Shown: in pieces, positions 13,334 through 26,130 of the stretch | Position numbering within the stretch: position 1 is the stretch's first letter | How the letters are laid out: each line of letters starts with the position of its first letter | Assembly: GCA_033819885.1 (NCBI GenBank) | Contig: JAQYUZ010000007.1 | Location: 62,001 to 126,000, forward strand | Length of the DNA stretch: 64,000 nucleotides | From: Microbotryomycetes sp. JL201 | Taxonomy: Eukaryota; Basidiomycota; Microbotryomycetes | Direction: 5' to 3' | Program-made: the position numbers and the translations under genes | The notes under the pieces: model-generated | Database searches by the model: none | Seen by the model: only the letters and a program-made list of their open reading frames with translations | Told to the model about the DNA's origin: nothing

Positions 13334-15464
13334 TCAGCTCTTTGCTTTGAGCAGACCTTGTAGCATGTCGAATGAGTTGCCGTCGGGCTGCAAGTCAATG
13401 AACGTCGCATACGACACGCTCGATTCCCCGAATCGGTCCGTTTCCACCGGCACGGTGCGCAACATGCCATGATCTGTAGTGATTCCAACGATTTGCACGA
13501 GCTGCTTCGTCGACTCGATCTGGACGCGCTGACCACTGAAATCCATAGGGTCAAATTCAGCTGATCTAGTCGGGCGCGGCTCCTGCCATGCGTAACATCG
13601 TACCCATGTAGCCATCGGGACAGGTAAAGATCCAGAAAAGGCTCAAATCCGTCTTGTGTAAATCGCGGCCAGTAGGTTTCCACCTTGGCGCTAATGCTTG
13701 CAAGCAGGTCCTCGGGTGCAAGCGGATCGAGGTTCGATCCAGTAGAGGCATTATGTAGAGCGATCAGCTCGTTGACCGAAGTGGTAGGCTTCGAATTGCT
13801 CAAGTTTATTCCGCACCCTGAATTAAACGAGAGGGATCAGTTTCGCGATGCAAACGGTACTTCTCCCTCGTGCCAAGCTGACCAACAACCAACGTGAATT
13901 CTTCGTTCTGATAACTTGAATTAACGAGGATGCCGCCTACTTTTCGCAATTCTGCGCCCACTCTGCCGTAGATGTCATTTGGCCATTTGAGCGCGAGATC
14001 AATGTTTTCGTAGCCAGAGCGAGCGCGCACTGCTTCCACCACGGCCACCCCGAACAAATATTGCAGAAAGACGATCTTGGAAGCATGAGAAACGCTCAGA
14101 CGTAAAACCATGGAAAATTGCAGGCAGCCTGCTGGGGAGACCCAAGAATTGCCTCCCCTGCCCCGGCCTGCCACTTGGTGCGACGCAATGAATATAGTGC
14201 CCGTCGGAAGTGCCGACAGAAAGCGATCGTTTCTGGGCACTCGAATACGGTCAGTACACAGCGCTGAGTTGAGCAGAATGACAGCTCACTTGTCAAGCAT
14301 CGTCTGTGTGCTCGTGACTACCTCGCCGTAGAGCAGCGTAGCGCCCATGAAGCGAATTCCAGCAGAAACTAAATGCGAAAAGTAGCTCTCGTGGTTGAAG
14401 AGCGGCGTCAATGTCGATGACGGCGGCGCGCTGGCGAATACGCAGACGTTCTTGGGGGCTGTGCGCAGCTGTTCTGAATCTTCCGCACCTGGCTTGTGTA
14501 GTGCAGCGAGACTGAGTGGAACATACGAGCTATCTGGCTGTATGTGGAATGTGTCATGTCTATCGCGAAGAATGGCATCTTCGCTTGAAGTCACTCGTTG
14601 AAGGCTCTCTCGGACCATCGTCATTTGCTCTGGGCGTGACGAGCTGAGCGTTATCGGAAGGAGTCTGGGTGGCGGAGATGGCTCTTCTGACACGTCCAGG
14701 TCGAGCATGCTGAGCGTGGCACGGAGTACGGCCCGACGCGCGCGCTCTTTGTCTTCGTGGTGTCGGGCGGACTCGGTGGCGTCAACGTTTGGCAGGACTT
14801 CGTACATGGATGGATGTTCTGGATGCACGCTCCACAAGATCGCTTTGCCATTGCCAACTTGCACGCGCACACCGGCGACCGGTCTGTCTTGCTTGTCGGC
14901 GTAACGTCCGAGGACTTGAACGTCACGCCTGGCGTCCCAGTCGGGTAATTCAAAAGCGCCTCCGCCATTGTACCAGACATCCACGTGAGACGGTGACTGC
15001 TGCCATGTGTCCCTGAATGCGGCCCTGTTGAGCTCGAGCGAGACCTGGCGGGCGCCACTTTCGGACTCGTACGCGAAACCAGGGAAAGCTGTCCCGCGAC
15101 AGACACCAGGGAAGAACGAGAGCGCGCGGTCGCCCTGAACCTCGAGTTGTGTCCCTAACTCAAACTCTACGCGCTGTGAGGCGTAATAGGCGCCGGCGCA
15201 GAACCCGAGGTAGCGACCGCCAGCGGCGACCCAGTTCCGGATCTTGGTGTTGGCCTCTCCCTGCAGGTCAAACACGTACGGCAAGTCGCGGCCGCCCGGG
15301 AAGACGAGTAGCGCACAGCTATCCTGCCATGGCGCTGACTTGAGCGCCTTTGGCGTGACAAGCTGCACGTCGTAGCGGTGCGCGAGAAACGACCTTAGCG
15401 ACGCAACAGCATGGTCACGTGACGATGCCGAGACGCCGGACCCATTGTACACGAGCACGTTCAT
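13334..15464 (-). CDS. BPL1: Biotin-protein ligase (holocarboxylase synthetase)
   Basis: Attaches biotin to carboxylases via biotinyl-AMP. Homology begins at MNVLVYNGSGVSAS, which I use as the start (15464); an in-frame Met at 15509 would add MPVLRTTHQLVLKHW. The N-terminal half is the class-I glutamine-amidotransferase-like domain of fungal Bpl1 (LLVFPGGRDLPYVFDLQGEA, YLGFCAGAYYAS). After an intron near 14290 the catalytic domain has the biotin/ATP loop QVAGRGRGGNSWVSPAG and then NIDLALKWPNDIYG. The C-terminal capping domain ends GNSFDMLQGLLKAKS. This is the full two-part architecture of S. cerevisiae Bpl1. Convergent with DPM1 (stops ~50 bp apart). Confidence 0.93.
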
Positions 15465-15850
15465 CCAGTGCTTGAGCACGAGTTGATGGGTGGTGCGCAG
15501 GACGGGCAACGGCTCTGTGGCTCAAATGAGAGCCCGCAGCGTTTGGCCTGGTTTGCGCCTATTAGATCGTTCACGACACGGTTCGGCTCAGCGCACGCTG
15601 GATAGCGCAAAACTCTCTTGTCAAGTCTGTTCCGACAAGTCCGCAGTATAGTCTGACTACTGTGCTCGTCCTTGCGCGGTCAACCCTTTCCTCTTCCGCG
15701 GACGGCTTCTCCGGCCTGAAGAGCGGGGCCACGCGGTCGTCAGGGATAGTGAAACCCACCTCTAGCAATACTTGAAACCGCTCGCGTCTCGCTCCGGCGC
15801 TTCTTACGACTCGCGTGCTCCTGTCTGAGCACATCGGCGTTGGCGACGGC

Positions 15851-18762
15851 ATGTCGTCCACCAACTCGCCACAGGAAGACAGACATGTCGCGCATCCTGC
15901 AAAGCGCGGTGCAAGAGCTTGCGTGTCGTGCCGCAAAGGAAAGAATAAATGTGTCAACGACGGGACAGCGCCTTGCCAGCGGTGTAAAGTCGCAGACATA
16001 CCTTGCGTATTTGAAGCGCCTACTAACACCAAGGCTTTCGACGATGAGCGCATGGAGCGCATGGAGCGCAGCATTCACACCTTGACGGGAACTGTTCAGA
16101 ACTTGGTGGAGAACCTTGGCTCAGCATCGCGACTTGCAGGATTCACAGCATCAGGTATGCTCAGCGTAGGCCAACCCGGTCCGACTGTCTCGGCACCTTT
16201 GAGGCTGGACCCGTCCTTCAATGCGCGTAGTCCCGCAAATCCCATGACTTGGGACCTCGAAGTCGCTCCAAGCGGTATCAGTCCGCTTCTGGCTCAACAA
16301 CACGTTTATCAACCGCCGGTACCGCCAACAATCCCTCAAGATTTGTCTGCGTCGCTTACGAGTGTGCTTCCTACTCTAAGTAGCCCGGCCAAGCGACCGC
16401 GAGACAGCAAGCCCGAGGGTCGAGCTAGCTTGCCTCCTCTGCCGAATTACCGCGCTCCGCCTCATCCGGTATCGATGTATGGCATCATACCCTCAACGGC
16501 TCCCTCCTCGGACGACGAAGATCAGCTGCCAACGGGCTCGTTGACGGCTCCGCTCGAGGCTCTCGCTCAAGCTGCATCGGAAGCTCACGTTGAGATGAAC
16601 CCGGCGGATCATCGCGGTAGCAATGGTGACTCGGAAGCACATCAGCGGCGCAAACGAAGGAAGCCAATGCCACCACCTCCGAATGCGTTCCCGGACGTAG
16701 TCACCAGAGGACTCGTTACTGACGCTTGTTGTCGCCAAATATTTGACTTTTTCATGTCGTCGTGCCTCCCCTTCTGGCCCATTCTCGACCCTCAATACGA
16801 CACGTACGAGAGTTTGAGAGACCGGTCACCCTGGTCCATCAACGCGATTGTTATGGTTGGTGCTACCCGCATTTCCGATTCGCGACCCGAATTTCGACAG
16901 GCTGCTGAGCACGGACTTGAGGAAGCTCACGGTATTGCGAGGAGCTCTCTTTTTGGTCCAACTGTGCGCCTTGAGGTGAGTGGTCTTGCCTTCGTCATTT
17001 CGAATGCCGACTGCTGAGTGATACTGACGTTTGGCTGCGTGGCTTTGCAGGGTTGTCAAGCGTCAGCTTTTCTTTTTCGTTGTCTGGAAGCACACAAGTA
17101 CTGACGACATTTTTTCGCTCCAGAATGGGCATTGTCGCCGCGTGGCAGACTGGCAACAGTCCGTATATGGCAGCCGGACACGCTCTGCGAATGTCGATGG
17201 AGCTCGGCCTTCACAGAGCATTGGGCAAACTGACCGAGGACGCAGCGGAAGGACGTATCCGATCTCAGACAGAACAGCGCTCCTTGGTGTCATCCGCTCG
17301 AATCTTCCTCTGCCTCTTCTGGCTCGACTGGATCCTGAGCGTACGGAAAGTGACCCACTAGTCAACGCCCAAAACTGACTGTGAACCTCAACCCAGACTT
17401 CCTCTGGTCGTCCACATTCGGTGCATGAAGAGCTAGTTTCTGCAGACAAGCTCCAGGTTTTCTTGCAGTGAGCATGCTGATTTTGTAACAGCGTTCCGTC
17501 TGCTCATCTCACTTTATTTAGACACCCTCTGTCTATCGTCAGCGACAAATTCCTCGTTGCCAATTACGAATTGATGGCGTGTCGCAATCGGATAGACGCG
17601 ATGAGCTCGGCTTTCGCTGGTCGTCTCGATGCAAGGGCTCTCGAGTTCGCCAGGCGCTCCGCGCGAGATTTGAACGCTTGGTGGTCCAAGTGGGACGCAA
17701 CACTCGGTGAGGATTGCTCTGCCGAGTCAATCACTGGTACTTACTGTGCAGCCGCCAGGGATGCACCTGGACTCGCACGCTCTCGAACGCAAACGGCTCG
17801 AATGCTCCCTACACACGAGCCTCATCTTCTTGTGGACATCAGCTTTGAAGAATCAGAGTCTCACGGACAGCGAGCACTTGTCTGCCGTACGTTCCAATGT
17901 CAGTAGCGCGCAGCTGAGACGCTGACCCGTCATGCCGAAAAGGATGCGCAAGACCTGGCTATTTCCGCTCGACAGTCGGCGTATGCGGTTCTCGAGACAT
18001 GCGATGATCCTGCATTTCGCTCAGCCCTTCGCTGCGCCCCCTACGAAGTCTTCGTTGACCTCTCTTGTCAGTGTTGCGTCTCTTTGATGCGCTGTCAAGT
18101 TCAAGACTGACGTCGCTCGTAGTCGCCTGCCTCTTATTGCTCAAGCTGACGCGCTTACTCCACGACGGAGTCGACTTGGAGCAAGTTATCTTGCGCGCCG
18201 ACCGGCTCCAATCATGCCTCTTCGATCTCGCAGGAGCTCAGCGCTTCAGCATGACTATCAAGTGCGTCAACCTTGCATCTCGAGGGCAGCTTTAGCAATG
18301 ATGGCTTGATGATTGTCCTCCGCTACTAGAATTGCCTTGGACCGGTTCGCCCGCCACTTTGAGATGGAGTTGCCGTCGCAGAAGGCACAGGTCAATAACT
18401 TGACGGTAGGCACCGCCGATACCTCGTCTACTGCTCACGGACCAGCAGCCTCTTTCGGTTTTGCCAACACCGGTACCTTGCCATTCGACGTTGCATCTCT
18501 GCCGAATAGCGATTGGGTCGGTGCAGACTTGTTCCCAGAGTAAGGCGTTCGCTTCCGGCCCAAGCTTTCAGTCATTGAGGTACGATGTTGCAGGTGGATC
18601 AAGGGCGAAACATCGGACCAAGACTGGACTTTCGACTCTGCCTGGACAAATGGCATCGATAGGGTGAGCGGAGGGGGCCGTGCATTTCGAGCAATGCCGC
18701 TGATGCAACGTACCCGGGCAGCTTTTTCTGCCGCAATGGTCAACAGGAGTAGTAGAGTCTAG
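15851..18762 (+). CDS. Zn2Cys6 fungal transcription factor with MHR domain
   Basis: The N-terminus has a binuclear zinc cluster, ACVSCRKGKNKCVNDGTAPC...CKVADIPC, spaced CX2CX6CX7CX2CX6C. It is followed by a short dimerisation-like helix (RMERMERSIHTLTGTVQNLV). A ~200-residue Ser/Pro-rich linker carries a basic KRRKP run. From about 16680 the middle homology region begins (CCRQIFDFFMSSCLPFWPIL, AIVMVGATRISDSRPEFRQA) and continues through small exons. One of these, near 17125, has GNSPYMAAGHALRMSMELGL, the hallmark helix of the fungal_trans domain. The 3' half is broken by many introns and only partly resolved; the stop at 18762 is the best reading. An in-frame Met at 15815 is possible. Targets are unknown. 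Confidence 0.8.
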
Positions 18763-18900
18763 TGCGGTAGAGTGGTAGTGTCTGGTAATTTAATGTCTTT
18801 TGTCATGCGATGTTGGACTGCTTCTGCCGCGAGTCTTTTGGCTCCTCCCTTCGCGAGTTGTTTGCCTGTCGGATGGTTGATACTTCCCCTACAGCTTATC

Positions 18901-20917
18901 ATGGGCAGTCAGCAACCCTCGGATGAACTTTTTGCGTGTTGTGGCTCACCGGAGATATGGCTCGCTGCGCTCAACCGGATGATGGGCGACGCTCGATTCT
19001 GCGACATGCAGTGGTCAAATGCAGACGGATCTGTCGGCATGGCGCACAAATTCGTGATCTACAGTAGGACCACGGGTGAGCTGTCGTTGCACGGCCCATT
19101 TTGCTTCCGGTAATCGCCCATTAGACTGACTCGCCGCAACTCGGGCCAGCATCGTTCCAAGAGATGCTCAGGCATCTACAAGCAGGGCTTTCTAGACTTG
19201 ATCGAGAACTGCAAACCGACGTCGCCGTCGACACGACCGTAATGAACGGCGCGCTCGAGCACGTCTACACCGCCACACAAGCTACTGAAGGTCACGCGAT
19301 CCTGCTCAATTGTCTTCCGCAAAGATTCAACGAGGATACGTTCTTCACGCCGCAGGATCGTCTCCGCCATGTGGGGCACGAGCTCCTTCGTTACTGATGC
19401 ATGTGCTAACCTCACGCTTGCAGGATCTGCTGTATGCTTGGCGTTGCGGCCTCTACACAGATGCCACGATCACCATTCAGGGGGATGCGACGTTCCGTTG
19501 CCCTGTGCACCGCGCCGTGCTCGCCTGCCGATCACCTTATTTTGATTTGATGCTGTCGGATGGGTTTCAAGATTCGCGCGCGACTGAGTTGACGTTACCA
19601 AGCCCACTGTTCAGCGCGCAAACTGTGGACGCAGTTGTATTTTTCTTGTACACCCACTCCACCCCAGAGTTGGACTTCGACTTGACTTGCGCGCTCTTGC
19701 GGTGCGCGGCGTTCCTGCTGATTGACGACTTGAGGCAGGCAGTCGAGTCAAAGCTGTTACAGCATATTAGACTTGATACGGCAGGTCTGGTCTACGCTTT
19801 CTCGACATCGATCGATGTAGGCAGCGCTCCCCTGCATTCTGCGAGCCTGCAGATCCTCAAGACACGCTGGGCACAGTCTTGGGCTTGCCGTGCAGTGGGC
19901 GAACTGTCAAGCGCACAGCAGAAAGCACTGGTGCTTGCCGTGTGTGCACAAATCAGCCCCGTTACTGTCACTGCAAGCATGCACTCGGTGCTGCAGTGTC
20001 GTCGCCGCATTCAGGCGACGCCACCTACTACCTGGCGCTCGGCAGTTGATTCGATGCTCGACGCGGTTGATGAATGCATTGCCGATATCTTACGCGGTCA
20101 GTTTCGAGCGGTGACGCGATCAAAAGATTTTCAAAACGTTCTTGAAGGCATCGGATTTCAAAGTGATGTCGTTGAAGCCGTCTTGGCTCACGTGCTGCGC
20201 CGGCTATCAAACCAAACGGCAGTCGATGCGCTTCTTGGAATTTCAAATGATATTCTCGGACGTCCCGATCGCGTGTTGTCGATTGACGCCAGACAGGCCG
20301 CCGAAGATGCGTTGGCAGTCGTGCAGAAATTTTTACAGACTCGATGGCTTTCTCTGCGTCAAAGTGGAGCATTTCATGACATGGACAGAGACAGCCTCGA
20401 GCTTATCGCAGCCACGACTGGACTCGATGTCAGCGAACTCGAAACCGATCGAGTCTCTGGGTCGTTTGGCAGTCCAAGATCGCGAATGACACCCACGAGT
20501 TCTGCCGTTACGGGTCTTTCGGCAGCCACTCGAACCCGAATAGATATGGCTGGCAACAACCAGCGAGCTACGAAATCCCGACTAAATAATCACGACCGGC
20601 GCCTACAGTCTCGGATCAAAGTCGTGAGCAGCCGCCGCTTGCCCTCGCCCGTCTCACAAGGCGCTGGAACGACTCTAGTCACAGGACTTGCTTGCCTGGT
20701 GGCTATGCCTGACGGTCGTCGAGTGCCTGCATTCGTCAAATACCTTGGCACCGTCGAAGGCAGAGATGGCGAGTGGGTCGGTGTGGATGCGCCTCTGTCG
20801 GGTAAAGAGTATGTTGATGTCGACAGCTCATATTGGTCAAATGCAAGACTCGGCGATGGCAAACACGCAATTGCTCGTCGGTTATTTGTCAGGCCAACAC
20901 AAGTGAGTCTGCGGTAA
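18901..20917 (+). CDS. BTB/POZ protein with C-terminal CAP-Gly-like segment
   Basis: Three exons: MGSQQPSDELFACCGSPE..., ASFQEMLRHLQAGLSRLDRE..., and a long third exon joined at a CTAAC branch point (...RLRH|DLLYAWRCG). The first exons (MMGDARFCDMQW, AHKFVIYSRT) look like a degenerate BTB fold. The third exon has a clear BTB: LYTDATITIQGD, CPVHRAVLACRSPYFDLMLS, ALLRCAAFLLIDDLRQAVES. A ~250-residue helical region follows, with repeated FL/VLAHVLRRL-like helices. The last 80 residues, LVAMPDGRRVPAFVKYLGTV...GEWVGVDAP...GDGKHAIARRLFVRP, resemble a CAP-Gly domain, without a clear GKNDG loop. I infer a cytoskeleton-linked adaptor or cullin-3 substrate adaptor. No enzymatic motif is seen. Confidence 0.75.
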
Positions 20918-21183
20918 TCTGGATGCGAGTCGGAGCTCATCGTTACCCTCCTAAATGAGCAGATACTGTGTGTGCTGGAGCAAGACTTCTCAAGCAATAG
21001 ATTGAGACGAAACAACGTTGACGATTGACATGAATACTTTGTGATCAAGTCGTATTACGATGCGATCATCCCAGGACCGCGGTGCCCGGATGCTGCGCGC
21101 ATGTTGAATGACTTGTCTTACTTTGCTGCTGTCGTCATCCTCCCTGGCCGTCTTTGCCGGCCGCCAAGAGCAACAGTTCTCAC

Positions 21184-22358
21184 ATGTCTCGTCGTAGCTT
21201 GATCATCGACGATGTCGTGTGGGGCACTGTACGCCTCGATTGTGACGACCGAGGCGACGCGGCGCTGGTCGAGTTGGTCGCAAGCCCCGCTGTGCGACGT
21301 CTGGGGACCGTTTTGCAGCATGGCATCTCTGCTCTTGTTGCAAACCTTGGCCAGCCACCTGTGAATCGTCTTGACCATTCGATTGGCGCTATGCTTTGTG
21401 TGCGGAGGCTGGGCGCTTCAACAGATGAACAAGCGGCCGCTCTGCTGCACGACGTCTCGCACACCGCACTCTCGCACACAATCGATGCAGCCTTCGGTCG
21501 AGTCGTACATGAGACGGACAAAGAGACGTTCCTCGACGGCACGACGCTCAGAGAGATTGTAGAACGCCACTCGCTCCGCAATGACGTTTTCAATGAGGAA
21601 CACTACAGCCTGGTCGAACGCTCGGCACCAGACTTATGTGCGGACAGGCTTGACTATGCGCTGCGGGATGCTCTCGCCTTTGGTGTATTATCGCAGCGGC
21701 AAATCGCGAGCATTGTCGAACACGTAATCGCAATCGACAAAGTGATCGTGATGGACGACATCGATGCAGCGCGAACATTGGCGCAGTCGTGTGAGCTGGA
21801 CACTGGGAGGATTTGAGGCACTTGAACTAATGGTGTTTGAGCTGTCAGACATTCAATGCGACACGATAGCATGGTCTAATCCTTATCACGCGGCCTTGTA
21901 CCACTTTGCAGCTGCGTCAGTTCGCTAACACGCGCAATGATGACAATTTCGTGTGTCGGCTGACGCGATATTGTCCGACTCTGCCGTTCAGGGCGATTCG
22001 CGAGGCTCATGACAGTGGCGAGCTGTCCCACGACGCGCTGTGGTCGGCCGAGAGCTGCGCGCAATTTTGGACAAGCATCAGTTCGTCTGCAAATCCACTC
22101 GTACGGCAGTTGGCGAGCCTCGTGGATGCAAACATGCAGGTCCACGAAGTGGAAGACCCAACAGTCGAGCTCAACTCTTCTTGTACACTCGTCTCAATCC
22201 GACTTAAGGCTCGTGTGATAGATCCCAAGATCTTCGACGCCCGTAGTGGCAAACTCGAGCGTTTGTCGGATTTGGACCAGTCGTATTGCAAAGATATGGC
22301 TCGATATACCGCCAGCAAAGCGGGCATCAAGCATTTCGTCGTACAGCATTCCAGGTAG
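21184..22358 (+). CDS. HD-domain metal-dependent phosphohydrolase
   Basis: The start MSRRSLIIDDVVWGTVRLD leads into an HD-superfamily fold. RLDHSIGAMLCVRRLG supplies the first histidine, and EQAAALLHDVSHTALSHTIDAAFG supplies the paired His-Asp and the third histidine. APDLCADRLDYALRDA supplies the final aspartate. Intron 1 joins AQS to YIQCDTIAWSNPYHAALYHF, and intron 2 (with a GCTAAC branch point) joins to AIREAHDSGELSHDALWSAE. The C-terminus has IRLKARVIDPKIFDARSGKL and ends FVVQHSR. This is the fungal family related to bacterial HD hydrolases of the dGTPase/SAMHD1 class. The substrate is unknown; nucleotide phosphohydrolase activity is plausible from the family. All expected metal ligands appear present. 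Confidence 0.85.
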
Positions 22359-22600
22359 ATACCTCATTTTCAGGTGCTTTGATCGTACTCGTGTTGTGAC
22401 ATGTAATTTACGCTACTGGAGACCATGGCGGCCTTGTTTGCTTTCTGGTTCGTCGAGCATGGCGCCGTACCAGATACAACCGACGTACGTGTGCTTGATC
22501 TGACTCGACAGTGTTCGTGGTGCTGTGCTACCGTGTCGATGCTAAACGGCGCCATTGCCATTCGCTTGTGACCCCGCGCCGGCGATCAGTTCTATGCTGA

Positions 22601-24729
22601 TCGAGTGCGCTTGTCATTGCACCGTGTACGACCGTGCAGGCTATGGAAGCAGATCCTCCATTATGCTACGTTCCCGCAGACGGGCGTGTCGCTGCGTCAG
22701 ATGGTCATGTTTGGACAGAATCCGTCGCAGGTCAGCTCGCTTCTCACCCCGATCTACCACGCGCTTTCTGCCTCGCTCGCTCACTGCCTTGCTCCTGCTC
22801 CATATTATGTCATGTCCATGGCGCTCAGGGAACGCTGCTGCGGGCATCCCAGTTTCTCGCAGGTGCGGCGTGATTGTTCCGTTCGAGCGGATGCCGCTCG
22901 CGTGCAACCCTGAGCGCACCCGTTACAGCTATTGAGAGCTCGTCGAAGCTGACACGCGTCTTTCCCTACGGTGTGCCTTTCGTCTGCGCCATTTATTCGT
23001 ACTCGAACGACTTCATTTCGCGATATTCCAGAGGAACTGCCGATCAGGCTAGCACACCGTGTCAAAGAGCTTGACACGCTTCCAAATAATCTCAACAAGA
23101 TGCCAAGTATCGAGAAGGTCAAAAAGTGGTATGCAGAGTCGTTTGAGGTGAGCCGGACGAGCAGCACAGGTGGCAATACTGCTCTCGCCACTAGTCCGCT
23201 GAAGCCTGGCGAATGGTCTATCAGGAGCTCGTGACATTCCCAAAACCAGAGCTGCCCGCCGCTATCCAGGAGGCCTTCGTTCGTGCATCTCAAGACTCAT
23301 CCCCGCTACCAGAGGCAACGCCAAACCCTTCATTGCCTGAACACATGAAGCCGGCCTCAAACAAGAGCAATGGCCGGATTAGACCTCCAGTGCAACACAG
23401 GCAAGTAAAGTTACCAGCGCCGACCACAAAGTATGTGCGCTGAGCGCTTGCCCTTGTTCGCAGATACTATGTCGATCCCGACAGCTCGATAAGATGGCCA
23501 CCCGAGGTGCACGACTACAACGAGAGGTTCACAAAATTGCTCTCAAACATTAAGCGGCGGCACGACCCTGTTGTTACGACAATTGCTCAAGGCATCTTGG
23601 AATACAAGCGCGAAAGCAACTCGCCCCACATTGACCGGACAATTCAGACCTTCCTTGACCGCTTTTATATGTCTCGGATTGGTGCGTTGCTCCTTCTCTC
23701 GGGCGCTTGACTTGCTGAATCGCGTCAAAAATATAGGCATTCGGGTGCTCATCGGACAGCACATCGCTCTGAACCGGCTGGAGCCGCATGAGGTAAGATC
23801 CACCCTCTTTTCCTCGAAACTATTGCTGATTACACACGTACTTTAAAAGGATTATGGTGAGTCGCCCTAGCCGTCTCTTCGTCTCATTGACTGACCCGTT
23901 CTGCTAAAGTGGGCATCATTTGTACAAAGACCAACATCCATCAGATTGCGCGCGAGGCAATCGACAATGCGCTTTTTGTCTGTGAAGAGCACTTTGGACT
24001 TTTCAAGGGTCCCCCGGTTCAACTCATCTGCCCAAAAGACTTGACATTCATGTATGTGCCCAGTCATCTGGTAAGCTTCAATCAAAGGCTGCTCTATGCA
24101 TTTCCGATTGCTGATTGGCCTGGTCGGAAAGAATCACATCTTGTTTGAAGTTTTGAAGAACTCGTTGCGCGCCGTCGTGGAAACGCACGGCGTCGACTGC
24201 GAGAAATACCCTCCTGTCAAGGTAATTGTTGCCGAAGGCAACGAGGACATCACAATTAAAATCTCAGACGAGGGCGGCGGCATTCCACGAAGCGCGCTAC
24301 CGCTTGTGTGGACTTTCATGTACGCCAGAATTTTGTGAGAACCTGGTCGAGTCTCACCCTTCTCGAGTCGCGCAGGTACACTACCGCGAATCCGGAGAAC
24401 TTGGATCAAGACTTTCAAGGCACCGATTTCAAGGCTCCTATGGCGGGCTTCGGTGAGGCCGGAAAAGAACGAGTCTTGCACATTTCAATTCTGAGTCGGA
24501 GTTTACCGTCAGGATACGGCTTGCCGATCGCTCGACTTTATGCGCAGTATTTTGGAGGGTCGCTCAAGTTGATTTCGATGGAAGGGTAAGCAATTACGAG
24601 GGATCACATGCTCCGGCTGACTCTCGAGCCTCGACAAACAGCTACGGTACTGATTGTTACATCCATTTGTCGCGCCTGTCAAAGTCTTCAGAGCCTTTGC
24701 AGGCAAGCTTTGCGACATCTGCAGTTTGA
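22601..24729 (+). CDS. PKP1: Mitochondrial pyruvate dehydrogenase kinase family protein (PDK/BCKDK, GHKL)
   Basis: Phosphorylates and inactivates the mitochondrial 2-oxoacid dehydrogenase E1. The first coding exon is unresolved; homology starts near 22640 with FPQTGVSLRQMVMFGQNPSQ. Exons then give GTLLRASQFLA, EELPIRLAHRVKELDTLPNN, MPSIEKVKKWYAESFE and a DPVVTTIAQGILEYKRES exon. A short exon follows with IRVLIGQHIALNRLEPHE. The GHKL ATPase boxes are visible: N-box HILFEVLKNSLRAVVETH, G1 box ISDEGGGIPRSALPLVW and G2 box GYGLPIARLYAQYFGG. It ends SKSSEPLQASFATSAV. About nine introns. An insert near 23230-23440 (Pro/Ser-rich) is longer than in mammalian PDKs. PDK versus BCKDK specificity cannot be told by eye. 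Confidence 0.85.
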
Positions 24730-24862
24730 TGCTCGCTGTCTGACCGCCTTCAACATTCTACAGTGATTTGTGGAATTGGCTTGCAGTTTCTTGCCTTCTT
24801 GTCTGTTTGAAAGGCTGCCTGAACCTGTTTGTACAATTGCTTTCTTGCTTGCATTCCAATCA

Positions 24863-26130
24863 TCAATCCTTGATTGACGGCATATGCGCCCTGAATTCCT
24901 CAAACCAGCGATGGCCTGCAATATACCAGAAGCCTCCAAAGAATGCTCCCGAGAGATGTGCAGCGTGATCAAACAGCTTCCAACCCCTCAGCAGTCCTAG
25001 CAAGTCAACTGCCAACAACGTAGATGTTGCAAAGCCAATGGGCACAGGGAACCATGGCAAGAATATGAGCATCACGCTTGCCTCAGGGAATTCGAGGGCT
25101 GTGACGGCCAGGCAACTGTATATGGCGCCTTGCTCCATACGGAGATCAGCTCGTCTGCCCAAATTCACGCAAGCAGAGGGCTTCAGCTCACCGCTCGCTC
25201 CCAGTGACGGCAAGGTACGTCTTGAACTCTGCATTTTATGCGCGGCTCGTCTGAGTAAGCGGACGGAAACCAAATGCGATCCAAGCGAGGCCGCCAATCC
25301 TCCCGCAATGAAAAATCCCACAAACTCGTACCGGGAGCTCGCCCTTGGCATTACGCTGTCATGCTGGTCGAGCGCAGACGAGCAAGCGGAACCAATCGAG
25401 TACAAGGCTAGAGCGTTGAATGCAAAATGTAGGAACGACTGAAGGACCAGAATGTGAGCAAGCGCTTTGCAGTTACAGCTGTCTTCTTGCCTGGTGTGAG
25501 AACGTGGACCACAGCAATGTGCTTGGCCTTTGCGAGAGAGGATTGTGCAGGAGAAACTTTGTGGCAAAGGCTCGCGCCGCTGGCGCCGGCACTTGCCAAA
25601 TGAGAAAAGGTGGAATCATCACCGCAATGATCCCGAGCATAGTTCTTCGAGATTCTGATAGTGCGTTCCAATTGTTGGCCAAGACGAGCGGCAAGCGGCC
25701 GAAAGTCGCGCTCAGTCGGCGGGCGCGTTCAGTTGTCTGGATGGCCAATGTATGGCAACGTGCTTGTGCAAGGGCGATGTCAATCCCAGCTGGCCTTTGG
25801 GTCCATTTTGAGAAGGTTGCGAAGAACGCTGTCCTGCCAGACTCGTTCCATCTAGCTGCGTCGTTATTCGTCAGGAATGCCGCGCAGCCAATACCTGGAT
25901 TGCGACCCGCGTTGGTCAGCTCGGGTGCTGCAACTGTCTTGTCATACCCCTCTGAACTGACATGAGCCCCCTGCAATCAGCGCAAATAGCGTGTGCCGTG
26001 TGATTTCACCTAACGGAACAGCCGATGACGACAACGAAGGCTTTGAGGGCAAAAGAAGCTGGCGAATGGAGGTGGTCGCACGCTTATGAAGACGTACGGG
26101 ACAACGCGCCCCGCGCGCGCCGGCAAACAT
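24863..26130 (-). CDS. PCP1: Mitochondrial rhomboid protease (Pcp1/PARL family)
   Basis: An intramembrane serine protease of the mitochondrial inner membrane, acting in fungi on Mgm1 and Ccp1. The first exon MFAGARGARCPVRLHKRATT is a basic presequence. The middle has RRTMLGIIAVMIPPFLIWQV (first transmembrane helix) and then HILVLQSFLHFAFNALALYS with the conserved H..FN. The catalytic GASG serine motif (LPSLGASG) is split from AIYSCLAVTALEFPEASVML by an intron, and translating through that intron gives a false insertion. The catalytic histidine is in LFDHAAHLSGAFFGGFWY. The protein ends AHMPSIKD. Convergent with the PDK gene, whose stop is 134 bp away. Confidence 0.9.
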
